Shown piece after piece: positions 28,190-36,916 of a DNA stretch of 64,000 nucleotides; the first letter of the stretch is position 1, and the number at the start of each line of letters is the position of its first letter. The translations under genes were made by a program, and so were the position numbers. The notes below the pieces were generated by a model. The model saw only the letters and a program-made list of their open reading frames with translations, made no database searches and was not told where the DNA came from. This stretch comes from RGIG3701 sp030530205 (GTDB lineage Bacteria; Planctomycetota; Planctomycetia; Pirellulales; Thermoguttaceae). Where the stretch lies: NCBI GenBank assembly GCA_030530205.1, contig JAUMVK010000006.1, forward strand, positions 1 to 64,000, read 5' to 3'.

Positions 28190-29242
28190 ATGAATATTTC
28201 CGCCATTACTCAATCCGCGATCAGTGAACTTGTTGCCGGTCATGATCTGGACTACGAAACAGCCAGAAATGTGATGAATGAAATCCTGACGGGTCACGCC
28301 AATGAAATTCAGATTTCCGCATTTATGACATCGCTGCGCATGAAAGGGGAAACCATTGACGAAATTACCGCGTGCGCTGAGGTCATGCGTGAACACGCGG
28401 ATCATCTTACGCCAAACTTTGATGTAATGGACATCGTGGGGACTGGCGGCGATGGTCAACATACGATGAACATTTCTACGACGGCAGCGTTCATTCTGGC
28501 GACCGCGGGAGTGCCGGTTGCCAAGCACGGAAACCGCTCAGTCTCCAGTAAATGCGGTGCCGCCGATGTTCTGGAAGCGATAGGTTTGAACATAGATGCT
28601 CCGCCGCACATCGCACTGGAATGGCTTCGTGAATTTAATTTCTGCTTTCTCTTTGCGCAGAAATATCATTCTGCCCTGAAATCGGTTGGAATCGTTCGGA
28701 AAGTTTTGGCGCTTCGCACGATTTTTAATATTTTAGGACCGCTCGCTAATCCCGCTGGCGCAACACTCCAGCTTATGGGGGTTTATTCGAAGGAATTGGT
28801 TGAACCAATGGCGAAAGTCCTCTTCAATCTTGGTGTGAAACGCGGAATGGTCGTTTACGGCCTGGATGGTCTGGACGAGGCAACGCTTTGTGATGGGACG
28901 TTCCTCTGTGAGGTCTGCGAGGACGGCTCACTCTCCTCCCGTACGATTTACCCCGAAGAATTTGGTCTGACGCGCTGCACGATCGACCAGATCCTCGGAG
29001 AGGACGCGAAGGTAAACGCAGGAATCGTTCGTGCGCTTCTTTCGGGTAAAGAAACTGGCCCCCGCCAGGAAATCGTCGCTTTGAATGCGGGCTTGGGGCT
29101 TTACATCGCGGGGAAAGCTGGCACAATTCAGGAAGGAATCGATTTGGCGCTGGAAATCATGAGGTCCGGTCAGGCGGATGCGCTGATGGAAAAAATGATT
29201 CAGGTGACGAGAAAATTTGAGAGTTCGTATGATTTTGAATGA
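28190..29242 (+). CDS. trpD: Anthranilate phosphoribosyltransferase
   Basis: The 350-aa enzyme transfers phosphoribose from PRPP to anthranilate, the second step of tryptophan synthesis. The PRPP/Mg site GTGGDGQHTMNIST is present, followed by KHGNRSVSSKCGAADVLEA and RTIFNILGPLANPAG. The length is normal. It follows trpG after 97 bp and overlaps trpC by 14 nt, consistent with an operon. Confidence 0.97.
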   Translation: MNISAITQSAISELVAGHDLDYETARNVMNEILTGHANEIQISAFMTSLRMKGETIDEITACAEVMREHADHLTPNFDVMDIVGTGGDGQHTMNISTTAAFILATAGVPVAKHGNRSVSSKCGAADVLEAIGLNIDAPPHIALEWLREFNFCFLFAQKYHSALKSVGIVRKVLALRTIFNILGPLANPAGATLQLMGVYSKELVEPMAKVLFNLGVKRGMVVYGLDGLDEATLCDGTFLCEVCEDGSLSSRTIYPEEFGLTRCTIDQILGEDAKVNAGIVRALLSGKETGPRQEIVALNAGLGLYIAGKAGTIQEGIDLALEIMRSGQADALMEKMIQVTRKFESSYDFE

Positions 29243-30041
29243 AATTGCCCAAAAACGCCGTGAGAGAATTGATGCGTTAAAAGCAGAAAAACCTCTTGGT
29301 CCGATTCGACGATTGGCGGAAGAACTGGCCAACCATGAGGCAGCGTCCGGTTTTGGATTTCAGCCCGAAAATTTCGCATTCGAGCAGGCTCTTAAAAGCC
29401 CGAAAACGCCGGGCATGGCGTTCATCTGCGAGGTGAAAAAAGCCTCGCCGTCAAAGGGGGTCATTGCAGAAAATTTCCCGTTTCTGGAAATTGCAAAGGA
29501 GTATGAATCCGCCGGAGCCTCAGCCATTTCGTGCCTCACGGAGCCGGACTGGTTCCTGGGACGGGATGAGTATTTACGGGAAATCGCGGCCTCGGTTCAG
29601 ATCCCGGTCCTTCGGAAAGACTTCACGATCGATGCGTACCAGATTTACGAGGCGAAAACGCTTGGCGCTTCGGCGGTTTTGTTGATTTGTGCGCTTCTGG
29701 AGACGGTGAAACTGCGCGAGTTTTTGGAAATTGCTCATTCGCTGCGGCTGGCGGCTTTGGTGGAAGCCCACTCGGAGGAGGAAGTTGAGTCGGCTTTAAA
29801 AGCGGATGCGAGGATCATCGGCGTGAATAATCGCGATCTGAAAACGTTCAAGGTGGACGTTTCCACAAGTTTGCGTCTGCGCCCGCTCGTTCCTGCTGAC
29901 CGGGTTTTCGTCTCGGAAAGCGGAATTCAGACGGCAGAACAAATCGCCGATCTGAGAAAAGCCGGAGTGAATGGCGTTTTGATCGGCGAAACGTTTATGC
30001 GAAGCGAAAACAAAAAGGAATTGCTGCGGTCGTTCTGCTGA
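29229..30041 (+). CDS. trpC: Indole-3-glycerol phosphate synthase
   Basis: The 270-aa TIM-barrel enzyme closes the indole ring of tryptophan. Motifs: FICEVKKASPSKGVI, ISCLTEPDWFLG, VLRKDFTIDAYQIYEA, GVNNRDLKTFKVD, VSESGI and GVLIGETFMRS. The ATG at 29229 is preferred over a TTG 12 nt upstream, and it overlaps the end of trpD. trpE, trpF, trpB and trpA are not in the window, so the pathway is split across the genome. Confidence 0.97.
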   Translation: MILNEIAQKRRERIDALKAEKPLGPIRRLAEELANHEAASGFGFQPENFAFEQALKSPKTPGMAFICEVKKASPSKGVIAENFPFLEIAKEYESAGASAISCLTEPDWFLGRDEYLREIAASVQIPVLRKDFTIDAYQIYEAKTLGASAVLLICALLETVKLREFLEIAHSLRLAALVEAHSEEEVESALKADARIIGVNNRDLKTFKVDVSTSLRLRPLVPADRVFVSESGIQTAEQIADLRKAGVNGVLIGETFMRSENKKELLRSFC

Positions 30042-30073
30042 GTCTTGAACGGCCTGTTTTTACGGAAAAACCG

Positions 30074-30502
30074 ATGAAAATTTTAGTCAGCGCGTGTCTC
30101 TTGGGCCGAAATTGCAAATATGACGGCGGGAACAATTTCCGGCAGAACGTTGTGGATTTCCTGCGAGGCCACGACGTTGTGGAAGTCTGCCCGGAAGTTA
30201 TGGCCGGTCGGTCGATTCCCAGAAAACCAATCGAACTTCTGAACGGGAAATTCATCGAGGAAGACGGAACGGACGTGGACGTGGAGGTTCAGCGTGGGGT
30301 ACAGGATGCGCTTAAAATCGCTCAAAAGGAAAAGATCGATTTGGCAATTCTGAAATCACGAAGCCCCACGTGTGGTGCACGCCAGATTTACGATGGGACC
30401 TTTTCGCACCGACTCATCAATGGGGAGGGCGCGTTCGCGAAGGCGCTGCGAGAAAACGGTTTTCGTGTGATAGACGTTGAGGATTTGGGAAAAGACGAAT
30501 GA
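30074..30502 (+). CDS. DUF523 / TudS-like iron-sulfur protein
   Basis: The 142-aa protein fits DUF523 along its length: VSACLLGRNCKYDGG at the start, VCPEVMAG, ILKSRSPTCGARQIYDG, and GEGAFAKAL near the end. Some family members (TudS) are desulfidases that use a 4Fe-4S cluster held by three cysteines to remove sulfur from thiouracil; three suitable cysteines are visible here. The substrate of this copy is not known. It follows trpC by 32 bp and may be read with it. Confidence 0.85.
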   Translation: MKILVSACLLGRNCKYDGGNNFRQNVVDFLRGHDVVEVCPEVMAGRSIPRKPIELLNGKFIEEDGTDVDVEVQRGVQDALKIAQKEKIDLAILKSRSPTCGARQIYDGTFSHRLINGEGAFAKALRENGFRVIDVEDLGKDE

Positions 30503-30515
30503 AAGCGTTAATTCG

Positions 30516-31280
30516 TCAAGGTTTCGCAGGAGCCGCCGTTTGAGTACTCACGGCAACGATTTTCAGGGTTTCCTCTATTTCAGCGATGTCTTCGGGTGAA
30601 GTGCTCGTCCAGACTTTCGTGATGATCCCTTTCTCAGCGTAAATGATGGTTGGAACAGAAATCACTTTCATGTCCTTTTGATTCTGGACGTTTTCGTAAG
30701 CCATATCGATTAAGTCCAACCGAAAACGATCGACCGGGTCCCACCAGACCGTAGGAAAACTGAAACCGTTCCGGAAACTCTCTCTTACAAACTGCCCCAA
30801 CCGGTTTTCTTCCAGTTTCTTTTGACTGAGAAACAGTTGCCGTTCCTCCTGAGTCATTTCGTACCATTTGACCGGCTCGGAGGAGTGAGCGAAATATGCG
30901 ATCGGTACGACCTGAAATTTTGGGTTTTTCTGCGCTTCCTGAATCGGCTGCCAAATCTCACGAAGCATATCGCATGACGCGTCATCCCACGGCCCCCACA
31001 GAATAATGAAGAGGGTTTTGTTCGTAAATTCCGCAGAGCGCGGCGGTTCCCCAACCCCTACGACAGGCTGGAGAGATTTAAAATCCATCAGCGGCATACC
31101 GATGAGAAAATGCTTCCCGGACGGTGTCCTCAGAAACCAATGGCCCCAAATCAGAAACGGCAAAACGGCTAAAAGAACGATTCCGAAAACGATCAGATTC
31201 GTTCGGCTTTCCAGCTTCTGTTCCATGCGCGGGTCCTGAACATTCTCAAAACCTGGCAAATATTCTTCATCGGGGGCCAT
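30516..31280 (-). CDS. Membrane-anchored thioredoxin-fold protein, function unknown
   Basis: The 254-aa protein has one membrane segment (about 28-50, LIVFGIVLLAVLPFLIWGHWFL). The outer part resembles a TlpA-like thioredoxin fold: TLFIILWGPWDDASCDMLREIW, then ISVPTIIYAEKGIITKVW with the cis-Pro-like VPT. Only one Cys is present at the WxxxxxxC active-site position, so it is probably not a normal disulfide reductase. It converges with the DUF523 gene. The next gene upstream on this strand also encodes a membrane-anchored unknown. Confidence 0.55.
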   Translation of the reverse strand: MAPDEEYLPGFENVQDPRMEQKLESRTNLIVFGIVLLAVLPFLIWGHWFLRTPSGKHFLIGMPLMDFKSLQPVVGVGEPPRSAEFTNKTLFIILWGPWDDASCDMLREIWQPIQEAQKNPKFQVVPIAYFAHSSEPVKWYEMTQEERQLFLSQKKLEENRLGQFVRESFRNGFSFPTVWWDPVDRFRLDLIDMAYENVQNQKDMKVISVPTIIYAEKGIITKVWTSTSPEDIAEIEETLKIVAVSTQTAAPAKP

Positions 31281-31319
31281 TGGAAATTCCTTGACAGAAA
31301 CAACTTACAATGGGGAAAA

Positions 31320-32009
31320 TCATTCCGCATTGACTGCTTCTTCCATCACCATTGGGCTCAGGAAGCGATAGAATGTATAATACGTAATCGGGGAACTGAA
31401 CGGCATATTATTATTATGTGCCCCAGAGTTCCACGGAAGAACGTAAACCAGGGTGAGGCCCGTATTACACTCTGTCACGTAGAGAGCGGAAACAGAGGGA
31501 CGGATTCCCGATCCCTGGTGCATGATGTCATGTGTTCCGCAAGTGATGATATATTTCGGTTCAGCAGGAGCCATCAGGGCGTTATTGTCAAGGGCCCCTT
31601 CGACTTCTCTTCGGTTACGTTTTGAAGAGGACGATGAAGAAGTTCTGCCACTTCTTCTGCCTGACCCGGCGGCTTTACTTGCGATGGCGATGACTTTCTC
31701 GAGGTCCGCGTTTACATTTCCCTGATACAAGGCCTGGAATCCCGGAGCTTTGGGGTTCCTTCCCAAAACACCTGCGGAAAGAACTCCGGTCGTGGAATCC
31801 AGAACATAAACCGCCTCGAACCCGACATCGATCAGACCCGTGCAGGTGAGATAGCCGTCCGCGCGGTCAGACGTATTGGCCCGAACGGTCAGCAAGGGAT
31901 TCGGCTGAGTCCGCGGCTGGAACATCAGAACCAGGGCACTGGCGAGGATTCCCGTGCAAATGCAGCACGCGCAAATCAGGGAAATCAAGCTAAATTTTGA
32001 AAATTTCAT
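31320..32009 (-). CDS. Membrane-anchored hypothetical protein
   Basis: The 229-aa protein has a single N-terminal membrane segment (about 6-30) with a Cys-rich stretch (ICACCICTG). A low-complexity Ser/Arg linker (GRRSGRTSSSSSSKRNRR) lies near residues 116-134. Two soluble parts flank it (YLTCTGLIDVGFEAVYVLDSTTG and PKYIITCGTHDIMHQGS). I do not recognise the family. Close spacing (39 bp) to the next minus-strand gene suggests cotranscription. Confidence 0.5.
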   Translation of the reverse strand: MKFSKFSLISLICACCICTGILASALVLMFQPRTQPNPLLTVRANTSDRADGYLTCTGLIDVGFEAVYVLDSTTGVLSAGVLGRNPKAPGFQALYQGNVNADLEKVIAIASKAAGSGRRSGRTSSSSSSKRNRREVEGALDNNALMAPAEPKYIITCGTHDIMHQGSGIRPSVSALYVTECNTGLTLVYVLPWNSGAHNNNMPFSSPITYYTFYRFLSPMVMEEAVNAE

Positions 32010-32095
32010 TTTTTCTCCTCTTATGTAAAGGATGGAAATTTATAAAGGATTTTGGAAAAAAGAAGCGAAGATGAAAACAGAGTTTCTCTCGCCCT

Positions 32096-32815
32096 TTATT
32101 CTATCCCCAATTCCTTTTTGAGGTCGAGCAGTGTCCCGCTCATTTCAACGGATTTGGTGATTTTTTTGGTGAAGTCCAGTTTGTGCAAAGGCTGAACAAC
32201 ACTCGACGAAATATTCCGCAAATGCGACATCATACGCTTCATAAAACGGAACATTAAAACGTCCGAGGCTGTCCGCTGTGTCGGTTCCGGCAGATTTAGC
32301 AGTTCTTTTGTGATGGAATCGCACTGAACTTCCGCCCACTTGCAGTCAATGATGATTTTTTTGGCGAGTTCCGCATTTTCCGATTGAATGATCTCCGAAC
32401 AGCCGGCAAAGGTTTTTAAAACGAGCTGTTCCAGAACAAGCAGTTCATCACGCTCTTTTCCTTCGGGCAGATAAGGCGCAAGCTCACTCATCTCGAAAAT
32501 ATTTTTGGAGTAATCGCCAAGGCGTTCGGCATCTTTAGCGATGCTCATGATGATGAGGCAGTCGGGATCGATCACGCTCCGAACTGCGCAATGAACGACG
32601 AGTTCTTTGCGAATGGAACGTTCCGCTTTATTGACCGCTTTATCGTATGCCAACAGTTGATCTTCCACGGGCTTCGGATCCGTACCGTGCAGAGCAACCT
32701 GGCAGGCCAGCGCGAATTCTTTTTGAGCGGTTTCGAGCATCTGGATGAAGTCCCGCCAAATCTTTTCGATCCCGGTGTTTTTTTGAAGCGGTTTGGCAAA
32801 AATCCATTTAAACAT
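32096..32815 (-). CDS. PhoU-like protein
   Basis: The 239-aa protein is almost all helix. The PhoU/DUF47 pattern appears in AVNKAERSIRKELVVH, DCLIIMSIAKDAERLGDYSKNIFEM (the metal-binding E/DxxxD-type helix with the ERLGD core) and a late MMSHLRNISSSVVQPL. PhoU proteins control phosphate uptake or transporter activity. No pst or Na/Pi transporter gene is adjacent. GAGGAA at about 8 nt before the ATG at 32815 supports this start over a longer frame. Confidence 0.75.
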   Translation of the reverse strand: MFKWIFAKPLQKNTGIEKIWRDFIQMLETAQKEFALACQVALHGTDPKPVEDQLLAYDKAVNKAERSIRKELVVHCAVRSVIDPDCLIIMSIAKDAERLGDYSKNIFEMSELAPYLPEGKERDELLVLEQLVLKTFAGCSEIIQSENAELAKKIIIDCKWAEVQCDSITKELLNLPEPTQRTASDVLMFRFMKRMMSHLRNISSSVVQPLHKLDFTKKITKSVEMSGTLLDLKKELGIE

Positions 32816-32957
32816 AAACAAATTCCTCGAGTTTGAAGGTACAACTTCCCAAACCTTTATTTTGTACCACATTTGGGTTTATGTCAAGGAGGGATTCAGC
32901 TCTTTTTGGAATATTTTTTCAGATTTCCGGAAGGAAATCCAGACCGCGGCAGAAAAC

Positions 32958-33635
32958 TCACTGCTTCAGGGTTTCCAGCCAGCGCCTGAAAATCAGCCAA
33001 TGCCCCGCCGTCGTGGGGTGCACCGAATCCCAGACCCAGTACTTCGGGTTGGGAGCCGAGTCGAACACCGCGTCAAAATCGGCCTGGAGGGGTACAAAAA
33101 TCGCGCCGTATTTCTGCGCCATTTTTCGGACGGTCACCCGCATTTTGTCTTTGGCTTCCCCTTCCGGGTTGCGCCAGAGCGGTTCCATCAAAATCAGCCT
33201 GACGTCCGGAAGACGCTCTTTCGTCCACTGGAGCAGCTCGTCGTAATTCTTCTCATACTCCTCCGGGGTCGAGCCGTGCCCGAGGTCGTTGACGCCGATC
33301 ATGATGCACAGAACGTCGGGATGGATCTCAAAAGTGTCCTTTTCCCAGCGGGCTTTCAGCTCCTTGAGCGTGTTCCCACTGACGCCGCGGTTGACGAACG
33401 TCCAGTTCTGCTCCGGGTAAGTGGCTCCGAGGTAGGACGCGATGAGGTACACGTAGCCGTGCCCGTGAATGTGGTTCGGGTCCGCCGAGCGTCCGCGGTT
33501 CCCGTCGGTTACCGAGTCACCCTGAAACAGAATGACCGCGTCTTTGGGGAAAAGGTCCCGTTCCGCGGTCTCGGCCTTCAAAAACGCCGTGAGGCACAAA
33601 ACGAAAAGGGCGGGAAAAAGAAAAAAGTTTTTCAT
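32958..33635 (-). CDS. Secreted SGNH/GDSL hydrolase
   Basis: The 225-aa protein has a signal peptide (KNFFLFPALFVLCLTAFLKA). All SGNH blocks are present: FQGDSVTDG (Ser), NRGVSGN (Gly), IGVNDLGHG (Asn) and DSVHPTTAGH (Asp and His). Such enzymes remove acetyl or other ester groups from polysaccharides or lipids outside the cytoplasm. AGGAGA precedes the ATG. The substrate is unknown; acetylated glycan is plausible in this type of organism. Confidence 0.88.
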   Translation of the reverse strand: MKNFFLFPALFVLCLTAFLKAETAERDLFPKDAVILFQGDSVTDGNRGRSADPNHIHGHGYVYLIASYLGATYPEQNWTFVNRGVSGNTLKELKARWEKDTFEIHPDVLCIMIGVNDLGHGSTPEEYEKNYDELLQWTKERLPDVRLILMEPLWRNPEGEAKDKMRVTVRKMAQKYGAIFVPLQADFDAVFDSAPNPKYWVWDSVHPTTAGHWLIFRRWLETLKQ

Positions 33636-33708
33636 GGGGTTTCTCCTGAAAAGGGTGAGATTTCCTGTTCGGTTGCGGAGTTTTTGCGGCGGCTTTCCTC
33701 CAAACTCC

Positions 33709-33737
33709 TTGACAGTGTATTTTCATTATATTATAAT
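33709..33737 (+). promoter_or_regulatory. Perfect-consensus sigma-70 promoter
   Basis: TTGACA (33709-33714) and TATAAT (33732-33737) are separated by exactly 17 bp. TGTATT and TAATACA flank the spacer and -10 box, giving weak dyad symmetry. It points to the small-protein cluster from 33950, leaving a leader of about 205 nt, and lies 74 bp from the divergent SGNH gene start. Confidence 0.75.
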
Positions 33738-33824
33738 ACATTTTTGAAGTTAAGCAACTACCCGGAAAGCAAGTTTTTAAGATTCACACGAAAAGTATAT
33801 CCGATCAATGTCGCATTTTTAAGC

Positions 33825-33851
33825 CGCAAAGAACGCAAAGGACGCAAAGAA
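33825..33851 (+). repeat. Three 9-bp direct repeats (CGCAAAGAA type)
   Basis: CGCAAAGAA, CGCAAAGGA and CGCAAAGAA follow each other without a gap. Similar intergenic words are found in many bacterial genomes. It lies in the leader of the small-protein cluster; nothing suggests a function. Confidence 0.6.
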
Positions 33852-33949
33852 GATAATAATGAAATATGACAAAGAACCGAACCTGTCAGCGGTTACCGGA
33901 TGAACCGTTTTTAAATATCGGCCATAAGAAAAAATCGGAGGACATTACC

Positions 33950-34303
33950 ATGCCTAAAATTTCCATACCCGTACGGGTCCGCTGGACTCTCGTGTTTATC
34001 CTTGCGCATTTCATTATCTTTTTCCCATATATTCCAGATTCTTTAGATGAAGAAGGTCTTTTTTGGCTGTGGCTTCAGGGGCCGTTAGGTATGATTACTG
34101 AGGCATTCACCTTGCCAAGTTCCCAACTGAGCGCTTTTTTATTTATCCTGGCGTGGTATCTTTGCGAAGTGTTGAGTATCCTTTTGTGGCAAGTATATTA
34201 TGAAAAAAAGAAGATCTTTTCCAGAGTCATGCTGGGAGTATTTATATCTTCCAGACTGCTTTTGCTGGTTTGTATAATCGGGATTTTGCATACTTATGAT
34301 TAA
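33950..34303 (+). CDS. Small multi-pass membrane protein, unknown
   Basis: The 117-aa protein is mainly hydrophobic with about three membrane segments (WTLVFILAHFIIFFPYI, SAFLFILAWYLCEVLSILLW and LGVFISSRLLLLVCIIGIL). I do not recognise the family. The ATG at 33950 has GGAGG at 9 nt; an upstream frame from 33866 lacks a ribosome binding site. It is the first gene after the consensus promoter at 33709, and three more genes follow on the same strand. Confidence 0.6.
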   Translation: MPKISIPVRVRWTLVFILAHFIIFFPYIPDSLDEEGLFWLWLQGPLGMITEAFTLPSSQLSAFLFILAWYLCEVLSILLWQVYYEKKKIFSRVMLGVFISSRLLLLVCIIGILHTYD

Positions 34304-34377
34304 AAAGAGGCCGTTTTCAGAGGTTTAACGAGGAAAATGAGGTTCATTTCCATTGACATTTTTGAAAAAAAAGCAGG

Positions 34378-35028
34378 ATGACCATGTTAAAAGGACTTTC
34401 GTTAAAAATCATTTTCATCCTCTTTGGAATCCTTTTGCTTTCCGTGGGCGGATATACATATTTTCATCAAAAGGATAAGGCGGAATACCTTCATTACTAT
34501 TCGAATATCCTGAGGCAGGGCCGGGAAGATTTGCCCATTATGGCCGTCTGGGAGGATAACGGGTTGGAGCCGCTGGTCCGATATGCGATTTGGTCGGATG
34601 GGCAGGCGGTCTGGTTTTCCAGCGAGGAATCCAACGATGAAAAACTGGTATATAAGGAAGCCCGTCTGTCCCGGAAGGAACTGGACGTCCTCTACGATCG
34701 GCTGAAGGCAATAAAACTTGAGAAATACAATAAAAAGGTCATTTATTCCAAATTGTGTTTGGCAATCGATCCCCCTGCGGTTTCCCGTTTGAACGTGGAG
34801 TTCCGGGACATTTATTTCCGGGCCGTTTTCAAGGGCCAAATGGACCAGTTGCACGAACAGGATAAACGCTTTTGGGACCAGGTCTATGACGCCGGCTTTG
34901 AAATCATCTCCCGACAGGAAGGCCAAACCCTCGAGCCGCATTTCAAAGCCCCGTCCTTTTCTGGCGTCGATTACATGCCCTGGATGGCTTATGAAAATTT
35001 GGGTTTCAATGTTATCGAAGAGAATTGA
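34378..35028 (+). CDS. Membrane-anchored hypothetical protein
   Basis: The 216-aa protein has one N-terminal membrane segment (LKIIFILFGILLLSVGGYTYF) and a soluble external part (YAIWSDGQAVWFSSEES, LSRKELDVLYDRLKAI). The WSDGQ...W pattern with a later short helical stretch is reminiscent of small secreted beta-sandwich proteins, but I cannot name it. The start may be the second Met at 34384, which sits better behind AGGA. The next gene starts 2 nt after its stop. Confidence 0.6.
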   Translation: MTMLKGLSLKIIFILFGILLLSVGGYTYFHQKDKAEYLHYYSNILRQGREDLPIMAVWEDNGLEPLVRYAIWSDGQAVWFSSEESNDEKLVYKEARLSRKELDVLYDRLKAIKLEKYNKKVIYSKLCLAIDPPAVSRLNVEFRDIYFRAVFKGQMDQLHEQDKRFWDQVYDAGFEIISRQEGQTLEPHFKAPSFSGVDYMPWMAYENLGFNVIEEN

Positions 35029-35030
35029 CC

Positions 35031-35468
35031 ATGTTGTTTTTCAGAATTTCATTCGTCGTTTTGCTGATTTTGCTGGCCGCGGCGTCGCTTTTGATCGTTC
35101 TTTCCTGGCCTCACTGCCCGGATTTCGACGAGCCGCCCGTCATTGAAGTGGTTTCGGGGGAGCAGTGCCAGTACGCGCTCGCAAAATTCGACATCAAGAA
35201 ATTGGGCGGTCAGAGCAGCGTATTATTTTCAAAGGTAAACCAGGAGCAAAACTGCATCGAAATCTGGCAGTGGGAATCCTGGAACCCGTGGAACAAACAG
35301 GTGATCGATCGTTCTTTTCTCGTTCTTTATTCGAGCGATTGGGGGGCGGGGGATTATCCGGTTTATTTAAAATCGGACGGCCAGCAAAATATTTGCCTCG
35401 GCAGGCTCCAGGCTTCCCCGGGGCTTCAAGGGGTTGAGTTGCGATGGGTCCCACAAGACACTAAATAG
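35031..35468 (+). CDS. Membrane-anchored hypothetical protein
   Basis: The 145-aa protein has an N-terminal membrane segment (FFRISFVVLLILLAAASLLIVLSW) and a short external domain ending near LQGVELRWVPQDTK. It starts 2 nt after the stop of the previous gene in the same GACCATGTT context, so the two are coupled and may be diverged partners. No known motif is visible. Confidence 0.6.
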   Translation: MLFFRISFVVLLILLAAASLLIVLSWPHCPDFDEPPVIEVVSGEQCQYALAKFDIKKLGGQSSVLFSKVNQEQNCIEIWQWESWNPWNKQVIDRSFLVLYSSDWGAGDYPVYLKSDGQQNICLGRLQASPGLQGVELRWVPQDTK

Positions 35469-35483
35469 CAGAGGAAACGGGAA

Positions 35484-36155
35484 ATGCGATTCATTTTCAT
35501 TCCAGGGCTGGGGGCCGATGCCAGAGTTTTCGAGGAATACGTGAAGGCTTTTCCTGATTCCGTCGTTTTGGAGTGGCTGTCTCCCATGCCCGCGGAGGAT
35601 CTGGAAACCTACGCCCGGCGGCTGGCCCGGTCCGTGACGCCTTCGCCGCCTTGTATTGTGGTCGGCCTGTCCTTCGGAGGGATGCTCGCGCCCTATATTG
35701 CCGAAGAACTCGGGGCGGAGTACTGCGTTCTTCTCGCCTCGGCCAAAAGCGGCAGGGATTTCCCGCGCCGTTACCGTGCCGGGCGCTTCCTGTTCCGCTG
35801 GTTTCCGTGGCTTATCTTCATGATGATCGGTCTGGGAAAATGCGGAGTCCGCATCCTGAATTGGCTGCCTGGCGCGAAATGGAGGAGTGTTCGTGAGCAG
35901 TTTCTGGAATCCCCGACCCGGCAGATGTTTCATTTTTTACGAATGATTTTGGACTGGGCTTTTGAGAGTTCGCAAGAAGTGCCCGAAAGAAAAACGCCGC
36001 TCCTTCAGATCCATGGAGACAAAGACCGGTTGATCCCGATAAAAAACGTGTGGCCGGACGTCGTCATCCCGGGCGGCGGGCATTTGTTCCTGCTGACCCA
36101 TTTTGACGCGGTGCTGCCGATTTTGCTGGACCTTGAAAAGAAATTGGATGGTTGA
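35484..36155 (+). CDS. Alpha/beta hydrolase-fold protein
   Basis: The 223-aa protein has the fold's key parts: IPGLGADARVFEEY at the start (oxyanion region), GLSFGG with the nucleophile Ser, IHGDKDRLIP with the Asp, and GGGHLFLLT with the His. A hydrophobic insertion (LFRWFPWLIFMMIGLGKCG) may form the lid or touch membrane. The substrate is unknown. GAGGAAA precedes the ATG, and it lies 15 bp after the last of the small membrane proteins, suggesting one transcript. Confidence 0.8.
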   Translation: MRFIFIPGLGADARVFEEYVKAFPDSVVLEWLSPMPAEDLETYARRLARSVTPSPPCIVVGLSFGGMLAPYIAEELGAEYCVLLASAKSGRDFPRRYRAGRFLFRWFPWLIFMMIGLGKCGVRILNWLPGAKWRSVREQFLESPTRQMFHFLRMILDWAFESSQEVPERKTPLLQIHGDKDRLIPIKNVWPDVVIPGGGHLFLLTHFDAVLPILLDLEKKLDG

Positions 36156-36271
36156 CTTGCGGTGGCGGCTAAAAATCGGGATTTACAGGATTTACCTGAA
36201 GGAAAGCGTGAAAACCTCCGAAATTAAAGAAATACAGAATCCTTTTCGTCCCTTGATTTTGGATCATTCCC

Positions 36272-36916
36272 ATGATTATTACGATTGACGGCCCGGCAGG
36301 TTCGGGCAAAAGCACCGTCGCGAGTCGCCTTGCCGAAGTTTTGGGTTTTCAGTATTTGCGTACCGGCCTGATGTATCGCGCGGTGGCTTTGGCCGGGCTG
36401 CGCCGCGGTGTGGACTGGAACGATCCGGACGCGCTCGTCCGTGTGGCGAAGGAGATCCGCCTGACGTTCGACGGCCCGCATATTTTCCTCGACGGCGAGG
36501 ACGTTTCCACCGAGGTCGAGACGCTGCGTGTGACGGCCGTGACGAAATACTCCGCGGGAAACCCGGCCATTCGGGATATCCTCACGGCCATGCAGCAGGA
36601 GTACGCTTCCAAAACGAACTGCATCACGGAAGGACGCGACCAGGGGACCGTCGTGTTTCCGAACGCGGAGCTGAAAATTTACCTCGACGCAACGCCCGAG
36701 GAGCGTGCCCGGCGGCGGTTCGAGCAGAAAAAAGCCCTCGGCGAGCCGGCGGATTACGACGAGATCCTGGCGGGGATCGTCCAGCGTGACTTTGAGGATT
36801 CGACCCGGGAGATCGCTCCGCTCAAGCCTGCCCCGGACGCGGTCCACATCCTCTCCGACGGCATGACAGTGGAAGAGGTAGTGGAGAAAATCAGGGAACT
36901 TGTTAAGAATGAATAA
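36272..36916 (+). CDS. cmk: Cytidylate kinase
   Basis: The 214-aa kinase phosphorylates CMP and dCMP using ATP. The P-loop GPAGSGKS (7-14), LRTGLMYRAVAL, TEGRDQGTVVFPNA and KIYLDATPEERARRR are standard. The usual GRDIGTVV reads GRDQGTVV. Its last codons (KNE) and stop merge into the AT-rich repeat at 36908. The 116-bp gap upstream holds an ATCGGGATTTACAGGATTTA word of a kind common in bacterial intergenic DNA. Confidence 0.95.
   Translation: MIITIDGPAGSGKSTVASRLAEVLGFQYLRTGLMYRAVALAGLRRGVDWNDPDALVRVAKEIRLTFDGPHIFLDGEDVSTEVETLRVTAVTKYSAGNPAIRDILTAMQQEYASKTNCITEGRDQGTVVFPNAELKIYLDATPEERARRRFEQKKALGEPADYDEILAGIVQRDFEDSTREIAPLKPAPDAVHILSDGMTVEEVVEKIRELVKNE

Noticed and set aside
36165..36200. 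GGATTTACAGGATTTA word before cmk as a regulatory site
   Set aside because: This type of word is widespread in bacterial intergenic DNA; only one copy is seen here and nothing ties it to regulation.
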